DNA from: Hypnocyclicus thermotrophus
GTDB taxonomy: Bacteria; Fusobacteriota; Fusobacteriia; Fusobacteriales; Fusobacteriaceae
Assembly: GCF_004365575.1 (NCBI RefSeq)
Contig: NZ_SOBG01000002.1
Span: 1-64,000 of the forward strand
Reading direction: 5' to 3'
Length of the DNA stretch: 64,000 nt
The notes beneath the pieces are model-generated. The model saw only the letters and a program-made list of their open reading frames with translations. It did not search any database and was not told the DNA's origin. The position numbers and the translations under genes were made by a program. Below, one piece after another: positions 44,701-52,423 of this stretch (within the stretch, counting starts at the first letter, position 1; each line of letters begins with the position of its first letter).

Positions 44701-45413
44701 TCTATTTTTATTTTTTGTTTTGCATAAATATTATTTTTTATATTTTTTAAATTAATATCATATTTTATTTGAGTGCTATCCTTTATATGACCATTTGAAT
44801 CTGAAATGAATACCAATTTTGAGTTATCAAAAAGTATAAAAGTAGTGTTAATTTTTTTAGAAAGTTGAGAAATATTATATTTTTGTTTTTGAATATTTTG
44901 AATTAAAACAAGACTGCCTAATTGAGTTTTAGATTTAGTAAGAATTGGAGCGTTAACAATAATTTTTAAATTTCCATTATCATTCCAAAAGCTGTATTTA
45001 CTTTTTTTAGATTTTATAAAATTTTTAATAAAAGAATTATTACTTAAATTGGGATGACTAATAGAATTATTGTTTTTATTAAAAATAATAATTTCATCAA
45101 TATCTGGATTTTTATTTAATATATTTTTACTGAAATCATCAATTTTCTTATATAATTGCATTTGTAATAAATTAGTTAGAGTAGAATCTTGAGTAATATT
45201 TTTTGCTTTTAAAGCAAATTTTTCGATATTATTATTTAATATTATATTAGCTGAAATTGATTGAGTGGAAAGTAAATTTAGAAGTTCTTTATTAGTATTT
45301 TTTATAAATAAATTAATATTATAAAAAGTAGCTAAAGCAATAGTTACAACTATAATAGTTAAAACAGAAACAATCAATTTTAATTTTATTGAATTTCGTA
45401 TCCGATATTTCAT
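41787..45413 (-). CDS. Hybrid sensor protein with two histidine-kinase modules
   Basis: The 1208-residue membrane protein has a helix at 11-32, a periplasmic sensor of Cache type (about 35-270), a second helix (275-300) and a HAMP domain (300-350). Kinase 1 follows (H-box His377 in SHELRTP; ATPase to about 592, with DSGIGIAPEKL and GGTGLGL), then a receiver domain (645-765, phospho-Asp694 in LDVMMP) and a GAF-like region (about 790-935). Kinase 2 closes the protein (His980 in SHEINTP; ATPase about 1080-1208, with DNGKGM and GGSGLGM). No HPt or DNA-binding domain is present, so phosphate must pass to a separate protein. Two complete kinases in one chain are unusual. Confidence 0.92.
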   Translation of the reverse strand: MKYRIRNSIKLKLIVSVLTIIVVTIALATFYNINLFIKNTNKELLNLLSTQSISANIILNNNIEKFALKAKNITQDSTLTNLLQMQLYKKIDDFSKNILNKNPDIDEIIIFNKNNNSISHPNLSNNSFIKNFIKSKKSKYSFWNDNGNLKIIVNAPILTKSKTQLGSLVLIQNIQKQKYNISQLSKKINTTFILFDNSKLVFISDSNGHIKDSTQIKYDINLKNIKNNIYAKQKIKIDNNNYYVLYTPLVDFHNNIIGFYGIASNIKQLDNSITSIIFNMIIMSIFGCIFATIFLLILANILLNPLHTFIETAKDIGNGHYSKRINIKNNDEIGILAHYFNDMLDKLENNIIEIEKKNERLKELDKIKDDFLANTSHELRTPLNGIIGLTESLLEGAGGKLSKKTEFNLNMIMSSAKRLFNLVSDILDFAKIRNKELEISLKDIDIYQITAVVTTLCRVLIGNKDIKLINKISKNFPIIYGDDARIEQILYNLIGNAIKFTHKGEIIIDAKINEKKDTAIFYIKDSGIGIAPEKLDKIFESFEQGDSSISRKFGGTGLGLSITKQLIELQGGSIYVESTLGKGTTFVFTLPISDEVDQDRMFEEEVIREQIKREKKLKDRIKNAEKQNLNKAYLPKFNPNNSNKNILIVDDEYINLQVLVDQLLLKNYNIDVAMSGEEALEKIKNFNYDLLILDVMMPRMSGYEVCKEVRKTYSLFNLPILMLTAKDRTEDIILGFESGANDYITKPFEKKELYARVNTLLRLKYAIEVSLQSTYEYFTQKEKSDTLESLQKITNDFNSDLNSEKILFKLKKIFKDISKYTNFEYLVKIEKSYYSYTLDALINQTVIKENLVPLKNNPYLEFIEKNKTPKLFKDTNKNIHMKKTKKNTHILIIPAIYGESIVGAVVLEIEKIINKKDINYLFMILSQATLSLQNSNLLLKIAEEVKKVEKAMDELTKTQEQLILSEKMAVLGGLVAGISHEINTPIGIGVTAASTLEESTSNIKKKYEKSIMTRNDLEMYLDDADTSSKLILSNLNRASDLIKSFKQISVDQTIQDKRKFKVYEYINEVFLSLYPKIKRTNYEINLKCDKELEITSYPGDFSQIITNFVINSLNHGFENSNEGIIDIIIEKKDNQIIFKYKDNGKGMSEEHRKKIFDPFFTTKRDKGGSGLGMHIVYNIVTQRLKGNIKCISAPFKGTEFIITFPLEN

Positions 45414-45592
45414 TTTTCACTCCTTGTGTAAACTATATTTAATTATAATTGATTAAATAATATCAAAAAAAATAAATAGTGTAAAGTCAATATTTGTTAA
45501 ATAAATTATTTTTTTTGAAATATTTTAAAATAAAATGTAATATTTTAGGACTGAAAAAAGCAAATGAAATATTCTAATAATAATTAGTAAAA
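45414..45592. other. Intergenic region upstream of the hybrid-kinase gene
   Basis: About 180 bases of A+T-rich DNA between the kinase start and the radical SAM terminator. GGAG stands before the kinase ATG and a TTGACT occurs on the minus strand at about 45485-45490, but a matching -10 box is unclear. No gene is seen. Confidence 0.4.
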
Positions 45593-45593
45593 T

Positions 45594-45628
45594 AAAAAAT
45601 CCTCTTAATTATCTTAAGAGGAAAAAAT
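45594..45628 (-). terminator. Terminator of the radical SAM gene
   Basis: A 9-bp stem (TCCTCTTAA with TTAAGAGGA, 5-nt loop) is followed on the minus strand by T6, 5-10 bases past the stop codon. Confidence 0.88.
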
Positions 45629-45632
45629 TGAT

Positions 45633-46544
45633 TTATAAATTGCCTTGAATAATATTTTCTAATTTTAGCTTTTTTTGAATCTCGTTTAATACTCGTCTTT
45701 TATTTAAGCTCCATTTTGGTTTAAAAAGAGTGTCTTTATCTCCATCTCCTGTGATTCTATGAATAATAATATTTTTATCTAAAATTTTTATAGAATTAAC
45801 TATAAGATTTATATATTCTTTTTCTGAAAAAACATGAAATTTTTCTTTTAAATATAGATAATATAAAGAGGAATTTTTTATTATGTAAAGTAGATGTATT
45901 TTTATTCCCCATGGTTTTATTTTATTTATATATTCAATAGAATCAAAATATTCTTCTTTTGTTTCATATGGAAGACCTGCAATTATATGAATTACAGTTT
46001 TAATATTATTGTTTTTTAATTTGTAAAATGAGTTTTCAAAACTATGAAGAGAATAACCTCTATTTATAAGTTTTGCTGTTTTTTCATGTATAGTTTGAAG
46101 GCCTATTTCTATCCATAAAAAAGTTTTTTTATTTAATTCATTTAATAAATCTAAAATTTCTTTATTAATACAGTCGGGTCTTGTAGCAATAGCTAATCCA
46201 ATTACATTTTTATGATTTATCGCCTCATAAAATATTTTTCTTAAATAATTTATATTTCCATAAGTATTTGTAAAGCTTTGGAAATAAGCAATTACACTAT
46301 CTGAATTATGTTTATTTTTTATGAGCTTTATTTGTTTATTTATTTGCTCTGTAATAGTATCTAATTTGTTCCCCGCGTGTTCACCACTACCTTCTTCACT
46401 ACAAAATATACAACCTCCATAAGAAATTTTTCCGTCTCTATTAGGACAACTAAGGCCAGCATTTAATGATACTTTATATATTTTTTTTCCAAATGTTTTT
46501 TTAAGTTCATAATTTAAGTTATTGTATCTTTTATCTCCCCACAT
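45633..46544 (-). CDS. TIGR01212-type radical SAM protein (YtqA-like)
   Basis: The 303-residue protein has the variant radical SAM iron-sulfur site of this family, Cys33-x11-Cys45-x2-Cys48 (in CPNRDGKISYGGCIFC). After it come GSGEHAG, the IGLQTIHEKTAKLINRGYSL segment (SAM-binding region shared with Elp3-like proteins) and a C-terminal HRITGDG motif. The reaction is not firmly known; relatives are thought to act on RNA or as Elp3-like enzymes. It starts 8 bases after the Crp-like gene and shares its transcript. GGAG stands 7-10 bases before the ATG. Confidence 0.85.
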   Translation of the reverse strand: MWGDKRYNNLNYELKKTFGKKIYKVSLNAGLSCPNRDGKISYGGCIFCSEEGSGEHAGNKLDTITEQINKQIKLIKNKHNSDSVIAYFQSFTNTYGNINYLRKIFYEAINHKNVIGLAIATRPDCINKEILDLLNELNKKTFLWIEIGLQTIHEKTAKLINRGYSLHSFENSFYKLKNNNIKTVIHIIAGLPYETKEEYFDSIEYINKIKPWGIKIHLLYIIKNSSLYYLYLKEKFHVFSEKEYINLIVNSIKILDKNIIIHRITGDGDKDTLFKPKWSLNKRRVLNEIQKKLKLENIIQGNL

Positions 46545-46552
46545 AAATTCTC

Positions 46553-47215
46553 CTATAATTTTTCTATAACTAATTTTTTTAATTTATTAATATCTATAAT
46601 TTTTACATACATAAAATCTTTTTCAATAATATTTTCTTCTATAAATTTTTTAAAAATTCTTCTTATTTGTCTACTTGATTTACCTAGTGACGAAGACAGT
46701 TCAGTAATATTTAATTTTTGAATTTCGTTATTTTCATCTAAACTATTATAAAGATAGGTAGCAATTCTATTTTCTAGAGGATAAAGCATAGATTCATATA
46801 TTATACTAGTATCATTATATAATTTTATAGCTAAAGTTTGTAAAATTTTATTATTAAAAACATTGTCTGTTTTAAGTAAAGTTTTGATAAATTCAATATC
46901 AAATTTTATTACATAGCTATCTATAATAGCTTCTACATTATGAATATAAGGTTTATTTAAAACAAGCTCTACATCTCCAATAACTTCTCCAGGTTCTAAA
47001 AAAGCTACAGATAAAGCCTTTCCATTTTCATTAGTTGTAGATACTTTAAATTTTCCATTTACAATAAAATAAAAATATTTTGGTTGTTGTTTTGATAAAA
47101 TTAAAAAACTATTTTTTTTAATAAATTCTAAATATGCTTTATTTATATAATTATTACTAAAAAAAGAATCTAGAGCATATTTTTTATAATATTTTTCTAA
47201 TAATTTATTATTCAT
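46553..47215 (-). CDS. Crp/Fnr-family transcriptional regulator
   Basis: The 220-residue regulator has a cyclic-nucleotide-binding beta-roll (about 20-130, including EPGEVIGDVELV) and a C-terminal HTH (about 145-205, LNITELSSSLGKSSRQIRRIF). Cys clusters that bind FeS in FNR are absent, and the cAMP-contacting Arg-Thr pair of Crp is not evident, so the effector is unknown; it resembles YeiL-type regulators. It is the first gene of a two-gene unit with the radical SAM protein. No operator could be assigned, although a 14-bp palindrome at 50955 has a Crp/Fnr-like shape. Confidence 0.85.
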   Translation of the reverse strand: MNNKLLEKYYKKYALDSFFSNNYINKAYLEFIKKNSFLILSKQQPKYFYFIVNGKFKVSTTNENGKALSVAFLEPGEVIGDVELVLNKPYIHNVEAIIDSYVIKFDIEFIKTLLKTDNVFNNKILQTLAIKLYNDTSIIYESMLYPLENRIATYLYNSLDENNEIQKLNITELSSSLGKSSRQIRRIFKKFIEENIIEKDFMYVKIIDINKLKKLVIEKL

Positions 47216-47313
47216 TAAATCACCTTTTTATTTTAATTTTATCACAAATATATAAAGTAGTATAGAAATTTTATTTTTATTAAAAAAGAAAATAGAAATT
47301 TATTTTAATAAAT

Positions 47314-47345
47314 AATAAAAAAGCTAGATATTATTCTAGCTTTTT
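47314..47345 (-). terminator. Terminator of the membrane MCP gene
   Basis: An 11-bp stem (AAAAAGCTAGA with TCTAGCTTTTT, 6-nt loop) has a T tract on the minus strand and overlaps the first bases of the stop codon. Confidence 0.88.
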
Positions 47346-49071
47346 AGACTTTAAATTTATCAACTAATTGTCTTACTGATTCTGATATATAACCTAAATC
47401 TTGTGCAACAGCGGCTACTTCTTGATTAGATGCTGTTAATTCTTCACTAGCTGCTGATACTTCCTCCGAAGCAGCGATATTTCTTTCAACAACATTATTT
47501 ATTTTATCAACTTTTTCTACTACTAAATCTTTTGATTTAACAATTTCACCAGTTGCACTATAAGTATTTTTAATAAGTGGAGTAATATTTTCAACAGAAT
47601 CTATTATTTCAATAAATGAATTAAGTGTATTTTCTACAGCTTTAGTTTGTTCAATAATTAGATTTTCAACATTTTCAGATGTTTCTATTACCTCATTTGT
47701 ATCATTTGTTATAGATTTTATTAACTCTATAATTTTATTAGTTGAAGTTCTTGATTCCTCAGCTAATTTTCTTACTTCTTCAGCTACGACTGCAAATCCT
47801 TTACCATGTTCACCAGCTCTAGCAGCTTCTATTGCAGCATTTAGTGCTAGTAAATTAGTTTGTTCTGAAATACCAGAGATTATATCAGTTATACCACTAA
47901 TTTTATTAACAGATGTTATTAGTCTATTAACCTTTGATATTACTAGATCAAATACATTTTTTATATCATTTATTGAATTTACTAATACATCCATTTCATT
48001 TTTTCCATTATTAGCTTTATTAGCACTATTTTCTGTTTCATTTTTTACTTTAATAAGTTCATTATATACATTATCAATACTAGTAGTTAAAACTTTTATT
48101 GAATCAGTTATATCTTTTATATCATTTGATTGTTCTAAAGCGCCCGCTGTAATATTTTGCATTGTCGCAGCTAACTCTTCAGAAGCGGCAGCAGTTTCTT
48201 CAGATGTAGCAACTAAACTTTTTGAATTATCGTCTAGTTTTATAAAATTATTTTTAACATTTGATAATAAATCATCTATATTTTCGATAATAATAATTAA
48301 AGATTTTGTCATTTCTGCAAATTCATTTTTTCCATTTACTTTTAAATCAAAAGAAAAATCATAATTTGATAATTTATTTAGAATTGTAGTGATATTTTGT
48401 ATAGAATTTTTTATTAAATATGTTAAAATAAAATTAAACATAGCTAAAATAATAATAGCTATAATAGAAACAATTAAAAAACCTTTTTTTGAAATATTAT
48501 ATGAATTATTTATTTTAATTAATGAGTTTTTAGCATATTTTTCATGTAATGAAACTAAATTATCAATATTTTCTTGAGCTTTTGCTGCATAATCTCGCAA
48601 TAAATTTATTTTTTCTTTACTAATTTTTTTTCCTGTTTTCATTATTTCAAAATAGTTTTTCATATTTTTAATATACAATAAATAATATTTTTTAATATTA
48701 TTAAATATTTCTTTCTCTTCTGTAGTAAGATTTTGACTTTCATATGTATTAATAATATTGTCAAGTTCAATTATTTTTTTATTAATATCAGATACTAAAT
48801 TTTCGTTATAATTAGAATATAATAAATCTATATTTTTTATTCTAATTAAATAAAAATCTGTTTCAAATTTTTTTAAATTTAAAGAAGTAAGCATATGTTC
48901 ATTATAAATAGAATTTACATTTTTATTAAGTATTTTCATTTTGTTTAATGAAAAAAAAGTTAAGTAACTCATAATTAAAATAATTGTAACTATAGCTGAA
49001 ATAAATAAATTTTTAATTTTTATATTATTTATCATTCTTTTTGCACTTTCCAAATTCATTATATTATTCAT
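47344..49071 (-). CDS. Membrane methyl-accepting chemotaxis protein
   Basis: The 575-residue chemoreceptor has two membrane helices (about 21-41 and 197-218), a periplasmic four-helix-bundle sensor between them (about 45-195), a HAMP domain (about 220-272) and a full cytoplasmic signalling coiled coil. The hairpin tip near 395-435 contains [20 protein letters not shown] and [16 protein letters not shown]. It would signal to CheA/CheW clusters; none are encoded here. GAGGGG lies before the ATG, and a second in-frame ATG occurs at codon 4. It is followed upstream by the EAL gene in the same direction. Confidence 0.93.
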   Translation of the reverse strand: MNNIMNLESAKRMINNIKIKNLFISAIVTIILIMSYLTFFSLNKMKILNKNVNSIYNEHMLTSLNLKKFETDFYLIRIKNIDLLYSNYNENLVSDINKKIIELDNIINTYESQNLTTEEKEIFNNIKKYYLLYIKNMKNYFEIMKTGKKISKEKINLLRDYAAKAQENIDNLVSLHEKYAKNSLIKINNSYNISKKGFLIVSIIAIIILAMFNFILTYLIKNSIQNITTILNKLSNYDFSFDLKVNGKNEFAEMTKSLIIIIENIDDLLSNVKNNFIKLDDNSKSLVATSEETAAASEELAATMQNITAGALEQSNDIKDITDSIKVLTTSIDNVYNELIKVKNETENSANKANNGKNEMDVLVNSINDIKNVFDLVISKVNRLITSVNKISGITDIISGISEQTNLLALNAAIEAARAGEHGKGFAVVAEEVRKLAEESRTSTNKIIELIKSITNDTNEVIETSENVENLIIEQTKAVENTLNSFIEIIDSVENITPLIKNTYSATGEIVKSKDLVVEKVDKINNVVERNIAASEEVSAASEELTASNQEVAAVAQDLGYISESVRQLVDKFKV

Positions 49072-49164
49072 TTGATAACCCCTCCTAAAATTTAGTAAAA
49101 TATTTAAATATTAATTAATAGAGTCCCTCTTATTTTCCCTCCTTTCTTTTTTTATTAATTTTTT

Positions 49165-50769
49165 TTATGAAATTGCTTTTTTATTATAATTTAAAATAAA
49201 TTTTGTTAATTCATCAATAGTTATGGGTTTAGATATATAGTATCCTTGAGCTTCAAAACAATATAATTTTGATAAAATTTCTAGTGTATCTTTATTTTCT
49301 ACACCTTCAGCAACAATTTTTTTATTCATCAATTTAGAGATTTTTATAGTAGACTTTACCATTTCATAATCTATAATATTATTATCTAAATTTTTAATAA
49401 ATTCTTTATCTATTTTTATAATATCAATAGGAAGATATTTTAAATTTGCTAGCGATGAGTAACCAGTACCAAAATCATCCATAGCAATTGTTAAATTCAT
49501 TTTTTGTAACTTTAATAATATTTTTTTAATAGAGGATAGTTCAGTTATAATATCTCGTTCAGTTAATTCAAATTCTAAATTTTTAATTATATTTTTATTG
49601 CTATTTAAAATATCCATTAATTTTATTAAGAATAACTTAGACATTAGATTTCTAGGACTTATATTAATTGAAATTTTTATATTAATATTTTTCTTTTTTA
49701 GATTATTTAAATCATTTATTACCTTTTTTATAATCCAAAGAGTTAGATTATTTATATATGTAGTTTTTTCAACTTGTGGAATAAATTTATTTGGAGGAAT
49801 AAAACCTTTAGTAGAATGTTTCCAACGAATTAGAGCCTCAACACTTTTGACTTTATTATCGGCTAAATTTAACTTTGGTTGGTAAACAATAAACAATTCA
49901 TTTTTTTTAATAGCATTATGAATATCAACTAATAATTCAGATGTGAAGTAAATTGGAAAATTTACAGTATCATTATATATAAAATAATCTAAATTATTCT
50001 CTTTTGCATAGTATAAACACGTGACTATTTTTTTAAAACCATCATCAAAATTATTAATATAATTTTGATGTATACCAACTAAAAAAGTTTTTAAAAATAA
50101 AGACATATTATTTATAATAAAAGGATTGTTATTAATGTAATCTAAGAAATTTATTATCCAGTTTTCGGTTTCATTTAACGAATAATTTTTTAATAAAAGT
50201 AATAATGAAAAATCGTTATTTATAAAAATTTCAATTTTTTTTTTATATTTATGTTTTAAATATTTTGAAAAATTTAAAGAAAAATCACTAATACTATTGT
50301 TTAAAAGAGATGTTATTTCTACAATATTATTAACATCAATTAAAATTAAAGAAAAATTTTTATTGCTTTTTAATAGTTTATTTACTTTTTCTTTTAATAA
50401 TTCTTTTTCATTATAAATATTAGTTTCAAATCCAACACTTTTTGTAATATTTTGTTTCTTTTTTAATAAATATCCAATAAAACCACCTAATAAAGTTAAA
50501 AGAAAAATTCGTAAGATATAATTAAGAGGACTTTGTTTAATTTGTAAAGTTGTGTCAAGCGGTAAAAAAGCTAAAAATATACCAGCAAAAAAGCCATTAA
50601 TAGCTCCGCCAAAAGTATAATAAAAAATAGCAGATATAATAATAGGTATTAACATAAGATATGGAAAAACATATTTTGTACCTCCACTATAATATACAAT
50701 AATATCAATAATTACAAATAATAATAGAATTACCAAAATCAAAAAAAATTGTTTAGTTTTAATATTCAT
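49165..50769 (-). CDS. Membrane-bound EAL-domain cyclic-di-GMP phosphodiesterase with degenerate GGDEF
   Basis: The 534-residue protein has an N-terminal membrane region of about four helices (5-27, 33-52, 55-70, 83-103), a degenerate GGDEF-like domain (about 138-270; the GGDEF loop reads INNDFSLL) and an EAL domain (about 278-530). The EAL catalytic set is present: Glu311 in VEALIRW, NISPRN, ELTERD, DDFGTGYSS, KIDKEFI, AEGVEN and QGYYISKP. It should hydrolyse c-di-GMP, with the dead GGDEF possibly binding GTP as a regulator. It pairs logically with the cyclase at 17093-19252. Confidence 0.92.
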   Translation of the reverse strand: MNIKTKQFFLILVILLLFVIIDIIVYYSGGTKYVFPYLMLIPIIISAIFYYTFGGAINGFFAGIFLAFLPLDTTLQIKQSPLNYILRIFLLTLLGGFIGYLLKKKQNITKSVGFETNIYNEKELLKEKVNKLLKSNKNFSLILIDVNNIVEITSLLNNSISDFSLNFSKYLKHKYKKKIEIFINNDFSLLLLLKNYSLNETENWIINFLDYINNNPFIINNMSLFLKTFLVGIHQNYINNFDDGFKKIVTCLYYAKENNLDYFIYNDTVNFPIYFTSELLVDIHNAIKKNELFIVYQPKLNLADNKVKSVEALIRWKHSTKGFIPPNKFIPQVEKTTYINNLTLWIIKKVINDLNNLKKKNINIKISINISPRNLMSKLFLIKLMDILNSNKNIIKNLEFELTERDIITELSSIKKILLKLQKMNLTIAMDDFGTGYSSLANLKYLPIDIIKIDKEFIKNLDNNIIDYEMVKSTIKISKLMNKKIVAEGVENKDTLEILSKLYCFEAQGYYISKPITIDELTKFILNYNKKAIS

Positions 50770-51016
50770 TTATATTTTGTCCTCTCTTGAATCATTTTTT
50801 TAATTATTAAATCGTTTTCATATTATTTATATTATATATTAGGAATACAAAAAAAACAAATATTATGTAAAATACTATATAAGATTTTATATAAATTGTC
50901 AATATATCATTTATTTATAATATTTATAATAAACGTTTACATTATTTTTTGAAAATGACAAATGTCATATTTTTAAATTTTATATTAGTGTAAAATAACC
51001 TTAGGAAGGTGATAAT
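50770..51016. promoter_or_regulatory. Intergenic region with 14-bp palindrome (50955-50968)
   Basis: This 247-base gap separates the divergent EAL and DUF606 genes. ATGACA-AA-TGTCAT forms a perfect inverted repeat of the size bound by Crp/Fnr-family regulators, about 50 bases before the DUF606 start. No clear -35/-10 pair was found beside it. Confidence 0.5.
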
Positions 51017-51433
51017 ATGAATATAATACCATTAATAATAGGAAGTTTAGTTACAATAATGCTTACATTAAATAGTATGCTATCTCAAAAATATGGTAAC
51101 TTGTTAGCATTACTTATTATTCATATAATAGGTTTTATAGTAGCTGTGATTATAAAAATTATAAAAAAAGAAAAATTTATAAAATTACATAGATATTTTT
51201 TCTTAGGTGGTGTTGTAGGAGTAACATTAATTGGATTAAATAATTTAGTTCTTTTAAAATTGGGACCGAGTTTAACAGTAGCTATTACACTAATATCTCA
51301 AATGATTTTTTCGACGATTATAGATTATTTTGGCTTTTTTGGATTTGAAAAGAAAAAAATTAATAGAGAAAAAATTCAAAGTATATTTATTATATTTATA
51401 GGTATACTATTTTTAGTGATAGAAAGGGGATAA
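51017..51433 (+). CDS. DUF606/YdcZ-family membrane protein, first half of pair
   Basis: The 138-residue protein has about five membrane helices and the DUF606 (YdcZ) pattern, a half-size member of the drug/metabolite transporter superfamily (conserved NSMLSQKYG near residue 20 and GVTLIGLNNLVLLKLGPS). Such proteins act as dimers. AAGG stands 8 bases before the ATG. It is followed after a single base by a second DUF606 gene, as is common for this family. The substrate is unknown. Confidence 0.8.
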   Translation: MNIIPLIIGSLVTIMLTLNSMLSQKYGNLLALLIIHIIGFIVAVIIKIIKKEKFIKLHRYFFLGGVVGVTLIGLNNLVLLKLGPSLTVAITLISQMIFSTIIDYFGFFGFEKKKINREKIQSIFIIFIGILFLVIERG

Positions 51434-51434
51434 A

Positions 51435-51845
51435 ATGTATTTTTTATTGGCATTTTTAGTAGGGGTTTTAGTGCTTCTTAGTATAATAATTAATTCAAAA
51501 TTAGCTAATTGTATGGGAATGTATAGTTCTATGATTATTACTTATTTTATATCAATAATAATTCTGTTAGTATCAATGATATTTTTTAATAAAAATATAG
51601 TAGTTGATTTTAGTATAGATAATTTTTATATTTATTTAGGTGGAGCATTGGGAATAATAGTATTATTTTTATCAAATAATATTGTAGGGAAAATACCTGC
51701 CGTTAATATGACAATATTTATAATTGTTGGTCAATTAATTACAGCATTTATTATAGAGTTAATTATGTATAATAATTTTGAAATAAAAAAAGTTCTAGGG
51801 AATTTAATTATTCTTTATGGAATAAAAAAATTACCTAGAAAATAG
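51435..51845 (+). CDS. DUF606/YdcZ-family membrane protein, second half of pair
   Basis: This 136-residue DUF606 protein of about five helices (NSKLANCMGMYSSMIITYFIS near the start, GGALGIIVLFLSNNIVGKIPA in the middle) parallels the preceding one at low identity. The two genes are 1 base apart, so they are co-translated and probably form an antiparallel heterodimer transporter. A terminator follows the stop codon. AAAGGGG precedes the ATG. Confidence 0.8.
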   Translation: MYFLLAFLVGVLVLLSIIINSKLANCMGMYSSMIITYFISIIILLVSMIFFNKNIVVDFSIDNFYIYLGGALGIIVLFLSNNIVGKIPAVNMTIFIIVGQLITAFIIELIMYNNFEIKKVLGNLIILYGIKKLPRK

Positions 51846-51862
51846 AATTAAAAATAATAAAT

Positions 51863-51893
51863 AAAAAAAGATGAAAATTTTTTCATCTTTTTT
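51863..51893. terminator. Bidirectional terminator between DUF606 and lipoprotein genes
   Basis: A 13-bp stem (AAAAAAGATGAAA and complement, 4-nt loop) has T6 on both strands and includes part of the lipoprotein stop codon. Confidence 0.9.
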
Positions 51894-52410
51894 ATAAATT
51901 AGAAAATTTTTTTATTAAGAAAAATTCTTTTTTTATATAGTTGTTTTTTATACAATAAAGAATAGTATTATAAATATTTTTTTGAGTTCCATCAATAAAT
52001 ACTCCATTTTGATTTATTGATATTAATACATGAAATTTTTTTTCTAATTTATTTACTTTATTCTCGGGTATATCATATTGAAAAATATTAATAAATTTTC
52101 CATCAATATTTATTAAATATAAGTTTCTATATTTTTTTTCATCTTCTAATCCTTCTAAAAGATAATAATTTTTATAAATATTTTTAGTAATCACAGATTC
52201 AAAAGCTCCGGTATTGGAGATGAAATATTTTTTTTCTTTTTCAGAATATATAACATTTAAAACTCTTCCTACATTATCAATATAATTACCTTCTTTGATA
52301 CTAATGATTTTTCCATCGTTATTTTTTATGATGTTTTTTTTAACTTTTATACTAGGATAACAAGCTGTAAACAATAATAAAAAAATTAATAAATAAATTT
52401 TGTTTTTCAT
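51892..52410 (-). CDS. Hypothetical lipoprotein
   Basis: The 172-residue protein has a lipoprotein signal peptide ending in a lipobox (LLFTAC, Cys17), followed by a mature domain with no recognisable family. It contains charged beta-like strands (GKIISIKEGNYIDNVGRVLNVIYSEKEK) repeated in style around residues 35-110. It is probably anchored to the outer or inner membrane through Cys17. It lies 13 bases after the aminotransferase gene on the same strand, so it is likely co-transcribed. RBS is weak (GGGGTTTA). Confidence 0.65.
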   Translation of the reverse strand: MKNKIYLLIFLLLFTACYPSIKVKKNIIKNNDGKIISIKEGNYIDNVGRVLNVIYSEKEKKYFISNTGAFESVITKNIYKNYYLLEGLEDEKKYRNLYLINIDGKFINIFQYDIPENKVNKLEKKFHVLISINQNGVFIDGTQKNIYNTILYCIKNNYIKKEFFLIKKFSNL

Positions 52411-52423
52411 AGGATAAACCCCT

